A stretch of DNA of 27,816 nt from Xanthobacteraceae bacterium (GTDB lineage: Bacteria > Pseudomonadota > Alphaproteobacteria > Rhizobiales > Xanthobacteraceae): the NCBI GenBank assembly GCA_030043175.1, contig JASHYD010001095.1:1-27816 (forward strand), read 5' to 3'. Position numbers and translations under genes: made by a program. Under the pieces are notes generated by a model. That model was not told the DNA's origin. It did not search any database and was given only the letters and a program-made list of their open reading frames with translations. Each line of letters opens with the position of its first letter. Within the stretch, counting starts at the first letter, position 1. Shown here piece after piece: positions 10,003-17,280 of this stretch.

Positions 10003-10227
10003 CTACTCCGAAGCTTCGACCAGTTCTCTTTCCAGCCGGTCGCGTTCAGCGACGTACATCGTGTAAATTTGCTTGAACTGATCCAGCAGTTGCTTCGACT
10101 TAACCGTGTCGTGACCGTCACGTTCCTTTTCGGCGATGATCTCGCGTTCGTGGGCAATGTGCCGCTCAGCATCGGCAACGTGCCGACGGGCCTGCGCCAA
10201 ATGCTCTAATATCATTTTTCGATCCAT
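10003..10227 (-). CDS. Small helical (coiled-coil) protein of unknown function
   Basis: The 74-residue product starts MDRKMILEHLAQARRHVADA and is almost wholly charged helix, with repeated H, E, R and D residues and heptad-like leucine and isoleucine spacing. Small proteins of this sort, with a helical HIA-rich body, are common in Bradyrhizobium, but I know no function. The longer frame up to 10344 is rejected because its extra N-terminus looks noncoding. The ribosome binding site is weak. It has no signal peptide or membrane segment. Confidence 0.65.
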   Translation of the reverse strand: MDRKMILEHLAQARRHVADAERHIAHEREIIAEKERDGHDTVKSKQLLDQFKQIYTMYVAERDRLERELVEASE

Positions 10228-10776
10228 GGCTCTATGCGGGTAACGTGCGATAGCGTCAGCCGTTCCGGCGCTTGCGTAGCAGCAATGCGCAGCCACGACT
10301 CGCGGCCCTGGACGCGGGCATTGCGCTCTCTCCCGGCTCGACATATTTTTTTTACACCGGCAACTATCAACAGGCGTCGGTGGCTATCCGGTTGGGCCCG
10401 CTGCGAACGAAGGCAGCGTGAAGGGGCTATATCTCGGATATCCGCCGATAACCGCAAACACGAGCCTTCCGCTGGCTGATCGCCCCTCATGGTACTGCAC
10501 TGCGATCCGCTGGCGATCGCAGTGGCGACCGCAGTGTCGGCGTGGGCAATCAAACGCCGGCTAACACCACATTCGGACCGTAGCAGCTTATAGATCGCGT
10601 AGTTTGAGGAACCTCACGAAAGGAACCTCACGAAATCGAATTTACGGCTTGGGGTGATGACTTGCCAGCTTGAGGTGATCTTGTGGCGAGGGTTGTCAGC
10701 CCTAAATGTCGATTCACGGCGCGAATTGAAGGCTCAGTGTTCCGGCCCATGATCCGAACCTTCCGCGCTACTGGGG
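10228..10776. other. Spacer with a tandem repeat and a possible C-terminal scrap
   Basis: No intact gene is convincing. One + frame without a start reads LDAGIALSPGSTYFFYTGNY (about 10309-10368) and stops near 10421, resembling the end of a decayed gene. A 14-bp direct repeat lies at 10608-10635. The remainder shows no clear signal. Confidence 0.4.
10608..10635. repeat. Two tandem 14-bp repeats
   Basis: GGAACCTCACGAAA occurs twice back to back without a spacer (10608-10621 and 10622-10635). It may be a slippage product or a binding site. Confidence 0.85.
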
Positions 10777-11310
10777 GTGAAGGGGTGGTGTGCCACGACA
10801 AACAATAATACAAACGGCCAAAGCAATCACGAGCCGAAGGCTGGCTCGACAAAGCCGATCATCGTGACGATCGGAGCGTCTGCAGGCGGCGTGACGGCCT
10901 TGCAGCGGTTCTTCGAGGCGCTTCCGAGCATACGGGCGCCGCCTTGGTCGATCTTGCACGAGTGCCCATTTTCATATGGGATCCCGTCGGCGGCATCGTC
11001 GAATGGAATCGCGGCTGCGAGGAACTATACGGGTACACGAGCGAGGAGGCGATTGGCAAGCACAAGGAGGAGCTTCTTAGGACCGAGCTGCCTCACTCTT
11101 CCTTTGAAGAATTGACGAACAAGTTGCGCGAGGAAGGGATGTGGACTGGCGAGCTGTTGCATCGCGCAAACAGCGGACGAGTTTTGACTGTCGAGGCGCT
11201 GATTCAAATCGAATCGATCGGCGGTCGCCAGCTTGCGTTTGAAAGCACGCGCGACATCACCGACCGGAAATCGACGGAGGAGCGCCGGCGTACTCGGGCG
11301 GCGCAAAGAG
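10777..11310 (+). pseudogene. Decayed CheB/PAS sensory gene with frameshift and internal deletion
   Basis: The first frame (from GTG 10777) carries the start of a CheB methylesterase domain, KPIIVTIGASAGGVTALQRF, ending about 10929. The reading then continues one frame over as SEHTGAALVD and runs straight into a PAS/PAC domain: VPIFIWDPVGGIVEWNRGCE, then LYGYTSEEAIGK, GELLHRANSGRVLTVEA and FESTRDITDRK, ending about 11290. Intact relatives are large CheB-CheR-PAS(-histidine kinase) hybrids, so most of CheB, all of CheR and any kinase part are missing. The PAS frame stays open to 11735, but the tail no longer looks like protein of this family. This is a remnant of a sensory gene, not a working one. 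Confidence 0.75.
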
Positions 11311-11734
11311 TGGCGACATCTGCGGAGTTACGTTTCGTTCCGTTTGCCACTCTCCCAGCCGTCGCAGGGAGCGCGTTGAAGTCATCGCCGCAAAAGTTTA
11401 GCCCGCCGTTGCGAAGGCAATTCGCCACAGTCACTGTGTTGCGTCGCAGGGTTCTGGGCGAATCGGAACGAACCTTTGGGATCGACAACACCCAGGTCTG
11501 GAATTGTGATGGGCTTCGGTCTCACCCGTCGGCGCAATTTGCACGCTGCTTTCGGTGCTCTTGTCGATCGCGTCAATCGAAAGCGCACCTGATGATTGCT
11601 GTAGCCATCCGGACGATGGCGATAATAACCGGCGCGGTGACGTCGCTTGTGTTTCTGCTCCTCAAGCGAATCTTCCTCGGCGCAGTGACCGCGGCGGCAG
11701 CTCCGACGGTGGCGTCTTTGAGCGGATCGGAATA
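11311..11734. other. Spacer between two decayed genes
   Basis: No recognised gene. The + frame from the PAS remnant stays open here. Its last 47 codons, from ATG 11592 to 11735, would encode a small hydrophobic peptide (MIAVAIRTMAIITGAVTSLV and on) with one possible membrane segment. I see no ribosome binding site that supports it, so I leave it as undecided. Confidence 0.35.
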
Positions 11735-12387
11735 ATTAATACCAGAAATGAGCTCGTCCTTCGAGAGCCCTCGACCAATTGGAGCCTCTGGCCTGCCGTG
11801 CGTTACAGCGTGCGACCTGTCACCTCGACCATCGACCAATATTTCTTTGCCGGCGTCCGCGCCTTTGTGATGAATCTATCTGACGATCATTTCATGTTCC
11901 TAAACGTCTGATCAGCGCACTGACTGTCGTCATCGGGGTGGGGGCGATCACGCGAGGACAGGAATCATCCCGGTGGCCGATAGCCTGTTTGCTCCGCGAA
12001 AATACATGAACGCGTGCATTATCGCGCCAGGGGGTCTGCCTTTCTTGTTCTCGGCTCTCCTCATGATCCCTGCGGATCTGACGACCAACCGCACTTTTGG
12101 AGCCGGGAAGAGCGCACTCGCAGTTGCGAATCCGTCGACCGACATTGCCCAGCTTGACGTCATCTATTTCGGGCTGTTGGACGAGGAGAGGCCGGCACAT
12201 GGCGTTGCGTGGCGCTCTGGAAGGCAGCGCGCCAATCTTGTTCGAGCTAATAGCTAAATGGTTCGGGCGGCACGGCGGTGGCTCGAATATCGCGCTGATG
12301 CCGGTATTCGCAGCCGCGGGCCTTGGCGCGTCACGTTATCCCACGACGTCGCAACGGCCCGACCCGGCGGTCTCAGAAAATTCTTGA
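11735..12387 (+). pseudogene. C-terminal remnant of an MFS transporter with several frameshifts
   Basis: Four consecutive reading-frame segments line up with the C-terminal half of a Major Facilitator Superfamily permease. Segment 1 (to the stop at 11911) has WSLWPAVRYSVRPVT and YFFAGVRAFVMNLSDDHF. Segment 2 (from 11908) has LISALTVVIGVGAIT. Segment 3 (from about 11973) has MNACIIAPGGLPFLFSALLM and LAVANPSTDIAQLDV. Segment 4 (from about 12194 to the stop at 12387) has MALRGALEGSAPILFELIAK and a final ASRYP segment. The order matches the pattern of family members I recall (FFAGVRxF, then VIGVGA, then ANPPLDAARLD, then EGSAPLLFG). At least three frame changes separate them, so the gene is dead. 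The N-terminal half is not recognisable upstream. Confidence 0.7.
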
Positions 12388-12430
12388 ATGATCTGAGAGG
12401 CCTTACGCCGTTGTAGTACATCAAATCAAG

Positions 12431-12450
12431 TTGCGAATTGTCGTTCGCAA
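12431..12450. promoter_or_regulatory. Dyad TTGCGAA-N6-TTCGCAA, candidate operator
   Basis: Two perfect 7-bp inverted arms with a 6-nt spacer lie about 250 bp before nuoA. The TTG...CAA ends recall FNR/FixK-type sites, but the match to TTGAT-N4-ATCAA is poor, so the regulator is unknown. It could equally belong to the decayed transporter. Confidence 0.35.
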
Positions 12451-12598
12451 GTCGCTCTAGGCTAAGCGGCAGTTTCCAAGCGGATGACTCGCCCCGCTCA
12501 ACCGCGTTGTTCCCGGGCGCCCATAGAAGCCCCTATTTGACGTCCTTGTTCCGGTGCTGGCGCCTTGCCTGACGCCCATGATGGCACAGCAACGTGTT

Positions 12599-12627
12599 TT
12601 GAAAAGGAACTGTCGCGAACCTTTGAT
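12599..12627 (+). promoter_or_regulatory. Weak sigma-70-like promoter for nuoA
   Basis: TTGAAA (12599-12604), a 17-nt spacer, then TTTGAT (12622-12627), about 75 bp before nuoA. The -35 box matches 5 of 6 consensus bases and the -10 box 4 of 6. This is a sequence match only. Confidence 0.3.
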
Positions 12628-12700
12628 GTTTAGTCTACGACCGCAGTTCCCAACTACGCACGCCGCCGACGAAGGCATCGTGCGCGCCGCGTGACCCATC

Positions 12701-13099
12701 GTGGAACAACCGCCAACTGTTTGGCCGCTGCTATTGTATTTCGCCGCTGTAATTCTCCTGAGCGCGGCGATGATCGCAATGTCCTGGGTTCTCGGACAGC
12801 GGCACGCCGGCACGGCAACCCGCGAACCTTTTGAGTCGGGGATCGTGACTGTCGGCTATGCGCGTTTCCGATTCCCGGCGAAGTTCTACCTCGTTGCCAT
12901 GTTCTTCGTGATTTTCGACCTCGAAGCAGTTTTCATCTTCGCCTGGGCGATCGCCTACCGCGAGGTTGGCTGGTCCGGATACATCGAGGTTGTCGTGTTC
13001 ATCGCCATTCTCGCTGCTGCGCTCGTGTATCTTTGGCGGATGGGCGGGTTGGACTGGGCGCCACGGCACGGCGGAACTGGGACGTGCGACCGACGGTGA
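12701..13099 (+). CDS. nuoA: NADH-quinone oxidoreductase subunit A
   Basis: The 132-residue product is the small membrane subunit NuoA, which packs beside NuoH, NuoJ and NuoK near the quinone site of complex I. Three hydrophobic segments are visible: about residues 7-27, 64-86 and 90-112. The typical loop between the first two contains [20 protein letters not shown], with the conserved ESG and the [19 protein letters not shown] block with acidic residues. The start is a GTG at 12701; a stop lies 9 nt upstream in frame, so no longer form exists. The ribosome binding site is poor. It is first in a 13-gene nuo operon, with nuoB 4 nt after its stop. Confidence 0.93.
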   Translation: MEQPPTVWPLLLYFAAVILLSAAMIAMSWVLGQRHAGTATREPFESGIVTVGYARFRFPAKFYLVAMFFVIFDLEAVFIFAWAIAYREVGWSGYIEVVVFIAILAAALVYLWRMGGLDWAPRHGGTGTCDRR

Positions 13100-13103
13100 T
13101 GTG

Positions 13104-13742
13104 ATGCAGTGGCGCTTGGAACGGCCGGCGACTGAAACGGTGAGAGAGCGCCAGGGCGGCTGGTTTGACGAAGCCGTGCGGCGCCACCTCGTCCTTGCGC
13201 GCCTTCAGGACATGGTGGCGTGGGGCCAAAAGAACTCGATTTGGCCGTTCAATTTCGGTCTTTCTTGCTGTTATGTCGAGATGGCCGCAGCTTTTACGAG
13301 CAAATACGATATTGCGCGTTTTGGCGCGGAGGTATTGCGCGCGACGCCTCGGGAAGCCGACCTCATCGTAATTTCAGGGACGGTATTTACCAAGATGGCG
13401 CCTGTCATCAAGCGTCTCTACGATCAGATGCTGGAACCGCGATGGGTTATCTCGATGGGCTCATGCGCCAATTCCGGCGGCATGTACGATATCTACAGCG
13501 TCGTGCAGGGCGCAGATAGCTTTCTGCCCGTCGATGTCTACGTGCCCGGGTGCCCACCGCGACCCGATGCGCTGCTTGAGGGTTTGATCCTCCTGCAGCA
13601 CTCGATCGGCAGCGAACGGCGCCCCCTCAGCTGGACGATCGGATCGCAGGACGTCCATCGCCCACTGCATCCCAGCTTGCGTGATCTCAAGCGCGAGGAG
13701 CGACGGCAGGCTACCGATCTTCGTACGCCGGACGGGGTCTAG
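13104..13742 (+). CDS. nuoB: NADH-quinone oxidoreductase subunit B (cluster N2)
   Basis: The 212-residue product holds the terminal [4Fe-4S] cluster N2, which passes electrons to quinone. All four ligands are present: the tandem cysteines C55 and C56 in [10 protein letters not shown]121 in [13 protein letters not shown] and C150 in [14 protein letters not shown]. The flanking segments [15 protein letters not shown] and [20 protein letters not shown] are typical. The frame is open upstream to 12966 inside nuoA, but the ATG at 13104 is the sensible start, as it follows the nuoA stop and gives the E. coli-like [12 protein letters not shown] N-terminus. The C-terminal 45 residues are polar and variable. 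nuoCD begins 3 nt after its stop. Confidence 0.95.
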   Translation: MQWRLERPATETVRERQGGWFDEAVRRHLVLARLQDMVAWGQKNSIWPFNFGLSCCYVEMAAAFTSKYDIARFGAEVLRATPREADLIVISGTVFTKMAPVIKRLYDQMLEPRWVISMGSCANSGGMYDIYSVVQGADSFLPVDVYVPGCPPRPDALLEGLILLQHSIGSERRPLSWTIGSQDVHRPLHPSLRDLKREERRQATDLRTPDGV

Positions 13743-13745
13743 GCA

Positions 13746-15515
13746 ATGCTCGATTCTCCAGTCGGCCGGGAACATTTGCCCGCCGTTGTCTGCGACCTGA
13801 AGGATCATCTCGATGTCGGGAGCTTGGTGCTTCAATCGACGCGGGATTCAATCCCGACGTTGTGGGTGGCCCCCGAGCGTGTCCACAACGTTTTGGCTCA
13901 TCTCAAGGCAAGCATAAAACAACCCTATCGCACGCTTTACGATCTTACGGCAATCGATGAGCGCCATCGTCGCCGTCGGCAAGATCAACCGGCGAGCGAC
14001 TTTACGGCCGTCTATCACTTGCTCTCTTACGAGCGCAATGAGGATGTTCGAATCAAAGTCCCGCTCCCAGGCGAGCACCCATCACTGCCCACTGTAACGG
14101 ACCTCTGGCCCGCCGCGGATTGGTACGAGCGCGAAGTGTGGGACATGTTCGGCATCGGCTTTGAGGGTCGCCCGCATCCACGGCGGATTCTTATGCCGCC
14201 GACCTGGCAGGGGCACCCGCTGTGCAAGGACCACCCGGCGCGGGCCACCGAACTGGGCCGCTACGAGTTGTCCGAGACGAAGGAGGACGCCGAGCAGGAA
14301 GCGCTGCGTTTCTGGCCCGAGGAGTGGGGTATGCAGCGGCACGGCGAAACAGTGGACTACATGTTCCTCAATCTCGGGCCGAACCACCCGAGCGTACACG
14401 GTGTATTCCGTATTGTGCTTCAGCTCGATGGCGAGAACATCGTCGATGCCGTACCCGACATTGGCTATCATCACCGCGGCGCCGAGAAGATGGGCGAGCG
14501 CCAATCCTGGCACACCTACATCCCCTACACCGACCGCATCGATTATCTCGGCGGAGTGATGAATAATCTGCCCTATGTGCTCGCCGCCGAAAAGCTAGCC
14601 GGGATCGAGGTTCCGGATCGAGTGAAGGTGATCCGGATCATGCTGGTAGAACTATTCCGAATAGCAAGCCACTTGGTGTTCTACGGCGCCATGGCCCAGG
14701 ACGTCGGCGCACTGTCGCCGGTGTTTTACATGTTCACCGATCGCGAGAGGGTGTTCGACATCACCGAAGCGATTTGTGGCTTTCGCATGCATCCCGCCTG
14801 GTTTCGCATCGGCGGCGTGGCCGATGATCTACCGCAAGGATGGGATCGCCTGGTGCGCGACTTTATCCCCTACATGACAGCCCGGCTCGATGAGTACGAA
14901 ACCCTCGTGATGAAAAACAGCATCTTTAAGATCCGCACAAAGGGCGTTGGTGCGTGCAGTCTCAACGAAGCAATCGAGTGGGGGGCCACTGGACCGATGC
15001 TGCGGGCTTGCGGCCTCGAGTGGGATTACCGAAAGAAGCGCCCCTATTCAGGTTACGAACAGTTTGCGTTCGATATTCCCACCGGCACGCACGGCGACTG
15101 CTACGAACGGACGGCGGTGCATGTCGAGGAAATGCGCCAAAGCCTGCGCATTATCCGGCAATGCCTGGAGAACATGCCAGAGGGGTCCTACAAGGCACGG
15201 CATCCGCTGACGACGCCGCCACTCAAAGAGCACACGATGCACGACATTGAGACCCTGATTACACACTTTCTCAATGTAAGCTGGGGCCCGGTTATGCCGC
15301 CCGGTGAGGCCAGCGCCTGCGTTGAAGCCACCAAAGGATTGAACAGTTATTACCTGGTCAGCGACGGCGGCAACATGTCGTACCGCACACGCATTCGCAC
15401 ACCCTCCTTCCCCCACCTGCAAATGATCCCGCTGCTGTGCCGCGGGGCGATGATTGCCGACTTGATCGCTACGCTTGGCAGCATCGATTTCGTGATGGCC
15501 GACGTCGACCGCTGA
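13746..15515 (+). CDS. nuoCD: NADH-quinone oxidoreductase fused subunits C and D
   Basis: The 589-residue product fuses NuoC (about residues 1-175) and NuoD (about 200-589), as in E. coli and related bacteria. NuoC is shown by YERFVWD-like [20 protein letters not shown] (127-146) and [13 protein letters not shown]. NuoD is shown by [16 protein letters not shown] (from 208), [15 protein letters not shown] (from 242), and the C-terminal [14 protein letters not shown] and [12 protein letters not shown]. NuoD lines the quinone pocket with NuoB. The linker (about 175-200) is charged. The fusion is a single continuous reading frame with no internal stop. Most alphaproteobacteria have separate nuoC and nuoD, so the fusion marks this as the E. 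coli type. nuoE begins 10 nt downstream. Confidence 0.95.
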   Translation: MLDSPVGREHLPAVVCDLKDHLDVGSLVLQSTRDSIPTLWVAPERVHNVLAHLKASIKQPYRTLYDLTAIDERHRRRRQDQPASDFTAVYHLLSYERNEDVRIKVPLPGEHPSLPTVTDLWPAADWYEREVWDMFGIGFEGRPHPRRILMPPTWQGHPLCKDHPARATELGRYELSETKEDAEQEALRFWPEEWGMQRHGETVDYMFLNLGPNHPSVHGVFRIVLQLDGENIVDAVPDIGYHHRGAEKMGERQSWHTYIPYTDRIDYLGGVMNNLPYVLAAEKLAGIEVPDRVKVIRIMLVELFRIASHLVFYGAMAQDVGALSPVFYMFTDRERVFDITEAICGFRMHPAWFRIGGVADDLPQGWDRLVRDFIPYMTARLDEYETLVMKNSIFKIRTKGVGACSLNEAIEWGATGPMLRACGLEWDYRKKRPYSGYEQFAFDIPTGTHGDCYERTAVHVEEMRQSLRIIRQCLENMPEGSYKARHPLTTPPLKEHTMHDIETLITHFLNVSWGPVMPPGEASACVEATKGLNSYYLVSDGGNMSYRTRIRTPSFPHLQMIPLLCRGAMIADLIATLGSIDFVMADVDR

Positions 15516-15525
15516 AAGCGTAAAT

Positions 15526-15990
15526 ATGCTGACGCTGAAAGAGATCGAAGATATCACCAAACTCGCAGCCCATTATGCGGAACGGCGCGGTGCTTGTGTC
15601 GAGGCCCTCAAGGTTGTGCAGCGGTCACATGGCTGGGTATCGGACGAAGACCTGCGCGAGGTCGCTCGGATGCTCGAAATGTCGCCCGACGAGCTCGATG
15701 GTGTGGCGACATTCTACAACTTGATTTTCCGCCGGCCGGTCGGCCGCCATGTCATCCTGATTTGCGATAGCGTGTCATGCTGGATCATCGGCTATCAAGC
15801 GCTGCGCGATGCTGTTGAGGCGTGCCTTCGCGTAAAGCTCGGTGAAACCACCGGTGACGGCCGCTTTACGGTGTTGCCAATCGTCTGTCTCGGAGCCTGC
15901 GATCGCGCGCCGGTAATGATGATCGACGGGGATCTCCATACGGACCTTAATCCCGCCGCGCTGGACGACGTGCTGGCGAAATACCAGTGA
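15526..15990 (+). CDS. nuoE: NADH-quinone oxidoreductase subunit E (cluster N1a)
   Basis: The 154-residue product is the 24-kDa-type thioredoxin-fold subunit carrying [2Fe-2S] cluster N1a next to NuoF. The four cysteines are C80 and C85 (CDSVSC) and C121 and C125 (CLGAC). The N-terminal helical part contains ALKVVQRSHGWVSDEDLREV and the conserved GVATFYNLIFRRPVG. The start ATG 15526 lies 10 nt after nuoCD. Length is close to E. coli NuoE (166) with a shorter tail. It is in the usual place before nuoF. Confidence 0.95.
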   Translation: MLTLKEIEDITKLAAHYAERRGACVEALKVVQRSHGWVSDEDLREVARMLEMSPDELDGVATFYNLIFRRPVGRHVILICDSVSCWIIGYQALRDAVEACLRVKLGETTGDGRFTVLPIVCLGACDRAPVMMIDGDLHTDLNPAALDDVLAKYQ

Positions 15991-15996
15991 CGTGGA

Positions 15997-17277
15997 ATGT
16001 CGATGGAACACCCGCTCACTCGGAATATTCGGCCTGGTGAAGCGCCGTTGCAGATCGCTGCCTATGTGCGCAGCGGCGGCTACGCGGCAGCGCGCAAAGC
16101 GCTAACGAGCATGACGCCGCAGGATGTCGTCAGCGAGGTGACCGCCTCCAATCTGCGCGGCCGCGGCGGCGCGGGATTCCCGACCGGCAGGAAATGGAGT
16201 GCGGTGCCCAATTCAAGGGATCTGCGGGTTCCAAGGTATCTCGTCGTCAATGCCGACGAGATGGAACCAGGGACATTCAAGGATCGATTGCTCATGGAAG
16301 GCGATCCGCATCAGCTCATCGAAGGCATCATCATAGGCGCATTCGCTATCGAAGCGACAGTCGCATACATCTTTCTTCGTGCCGAATACCCGCTTGCCGC
16401 CCAGCGTCTCGAAGGGGCTATCGCCGAGGCATACGCCCAGGGCTTTCTTGGCAGAAACATTGTCGGCTCCGGCTTCGACCTCGATCTGCATCTTCACACC
16501 AGTGGCGGTCGTTATATCTGCGGAGAAGAGACGGCGCTCCTCGCAGCGCTCGAAGGCCAGCGCGCGATTCCGCGCGCGAAGCCGCCCTACCCTCAGTCAA
16601 GCGGGCTTTGGGGTAAACCCACCGTCGTCAACAATGTCGAGACCCTTGCTAACGTCCCGCACATCGTCAATCGCGGTGCCGCCTGGTTTCGAGGGCTGGC
16701 GCGTGGCGAAGACGGCGGCACGAAGATCTACGGTGCGAGTGGCCATGTCAAATGCCCGGGGGCGTGGGAGCTACCTATGGGAACGACGGTCCGCGAGATT
16801 CTCGATGAGCATGCCGGCGGCATGAAGGATGGCTACCAGTTTCGTGCGCTATTGCCGGGCGGGGCCTCGACCGGGTTCCTCATGGAGCAGCACCTCGACG
16901 TCGCCATGGACTTCGCATCCGTACAGAAGGCCGGTAGCCGACTCGGCACCGGCACGATGATCATCCTTGACGACCGCACGTGCCCTGTCGGCATGCTGCG
17001 TAATCTCGAGCACTTCTTCGCGCAAGAATCCTGCGGCTGGTGCACACCGTGCCGCGATGGCCTGCCATGGACGGAACGGACGCTTGCCGCTATCGAGGCA
17101 GGCCAAGGCGAGCCGCGCGACCTCGATATTCTGGCGATGCATATCGACTTGCTCGGCCCCGGCAAGACGTTCTGCGCCCACGCGCCGGGCGCCATGGAGC
17201 CACTCGAGAGCGGGCTCAAATATTTTCGAGCCGATTTCGACCGCCACATTCGCGAAAAGCGCTGCCCTTGGAAATAG
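15997..17277 (+). CDS. nuoF: NADH-quinone oxidoreductase subunit F (NADH/FMN binding, cluster N3)
   Basis: The 426-residue product oxidises NADH with FMN and passes electrons to the chain of Fe-S clusters. The nucleotide loop is GRGGAGFPTG (55-64); NADEMEPGTFKDRLLME follows, and GGRYICGEETALL continues the FMN region. The [4Fe-4S] cluster N3 ligands are C346, C349 and C352 in ESCGWCTPCRDG and C393 in KTFCAHAPGA. The order and the near identity of the GWCTPCRDGLPW block to E. coli NuoF are clear. The C-terminus is about 20 residues shorter than E. coli's. Start ATG 15997, with ATG 16003 two codons later as an alternative. nuoG begins 3 nt after its stop. Confidence 0.95.
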   Translation: MSMEHPLTRNIRPGEAPLQIAAYVRSGGYAAARKALTSMTPQDVVSEVTASNLRGRGGAGFPTGRKWSAVPNSRDLRVPRYLVVNADEMEPGTFKDRLLMEGDPHQLIEGIIIGAFAIEATVAYIFLRAEYPLAAQRLEGAIAEAYAQGFLGRNIVGSGFDLDLHLHTSGGRYICGEETALLAALEGQRAIPRAKPPYPQSSGLWGKPTVVNNVETLANVPHIVNRGAAWFRGLARGEDGGTKIYGASGHVKCPGAWELPMGTTVREILDEHAGGMKDGYQFRALLPGGASTGFLMEQHLDVAMDFASVQKAGSRLGTGTMIILDDRTCPVGMLRNLEHFFAQESCGWCTPCRDGLPWTERTLAAIEAGQGEPRDLDILAMHIDLLGPGKTFCAHAPGAMEPLESGLKYFRADFDRHIREKRCPWK

Positions 17278-17280
17278 CTG

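Larger units (their letters stand above)
12388..12700. other. Upstream region of the nuo operon
   Basis: This 313-bp stretch separates the decayed transporter from nuoA and should contain the operon's promoter. I see a 20-bp dyad at 12431-12450 and a weak sigma-70-like pair at 12599-12627. No gene is visible on either strand. Confidence 0.5.

Noticed and set aside
11892..12200. A minus-strand open frame of 102 codons
   Set aside because: It lies opposite the MFS transporter remnant, which explains the + strand content better.
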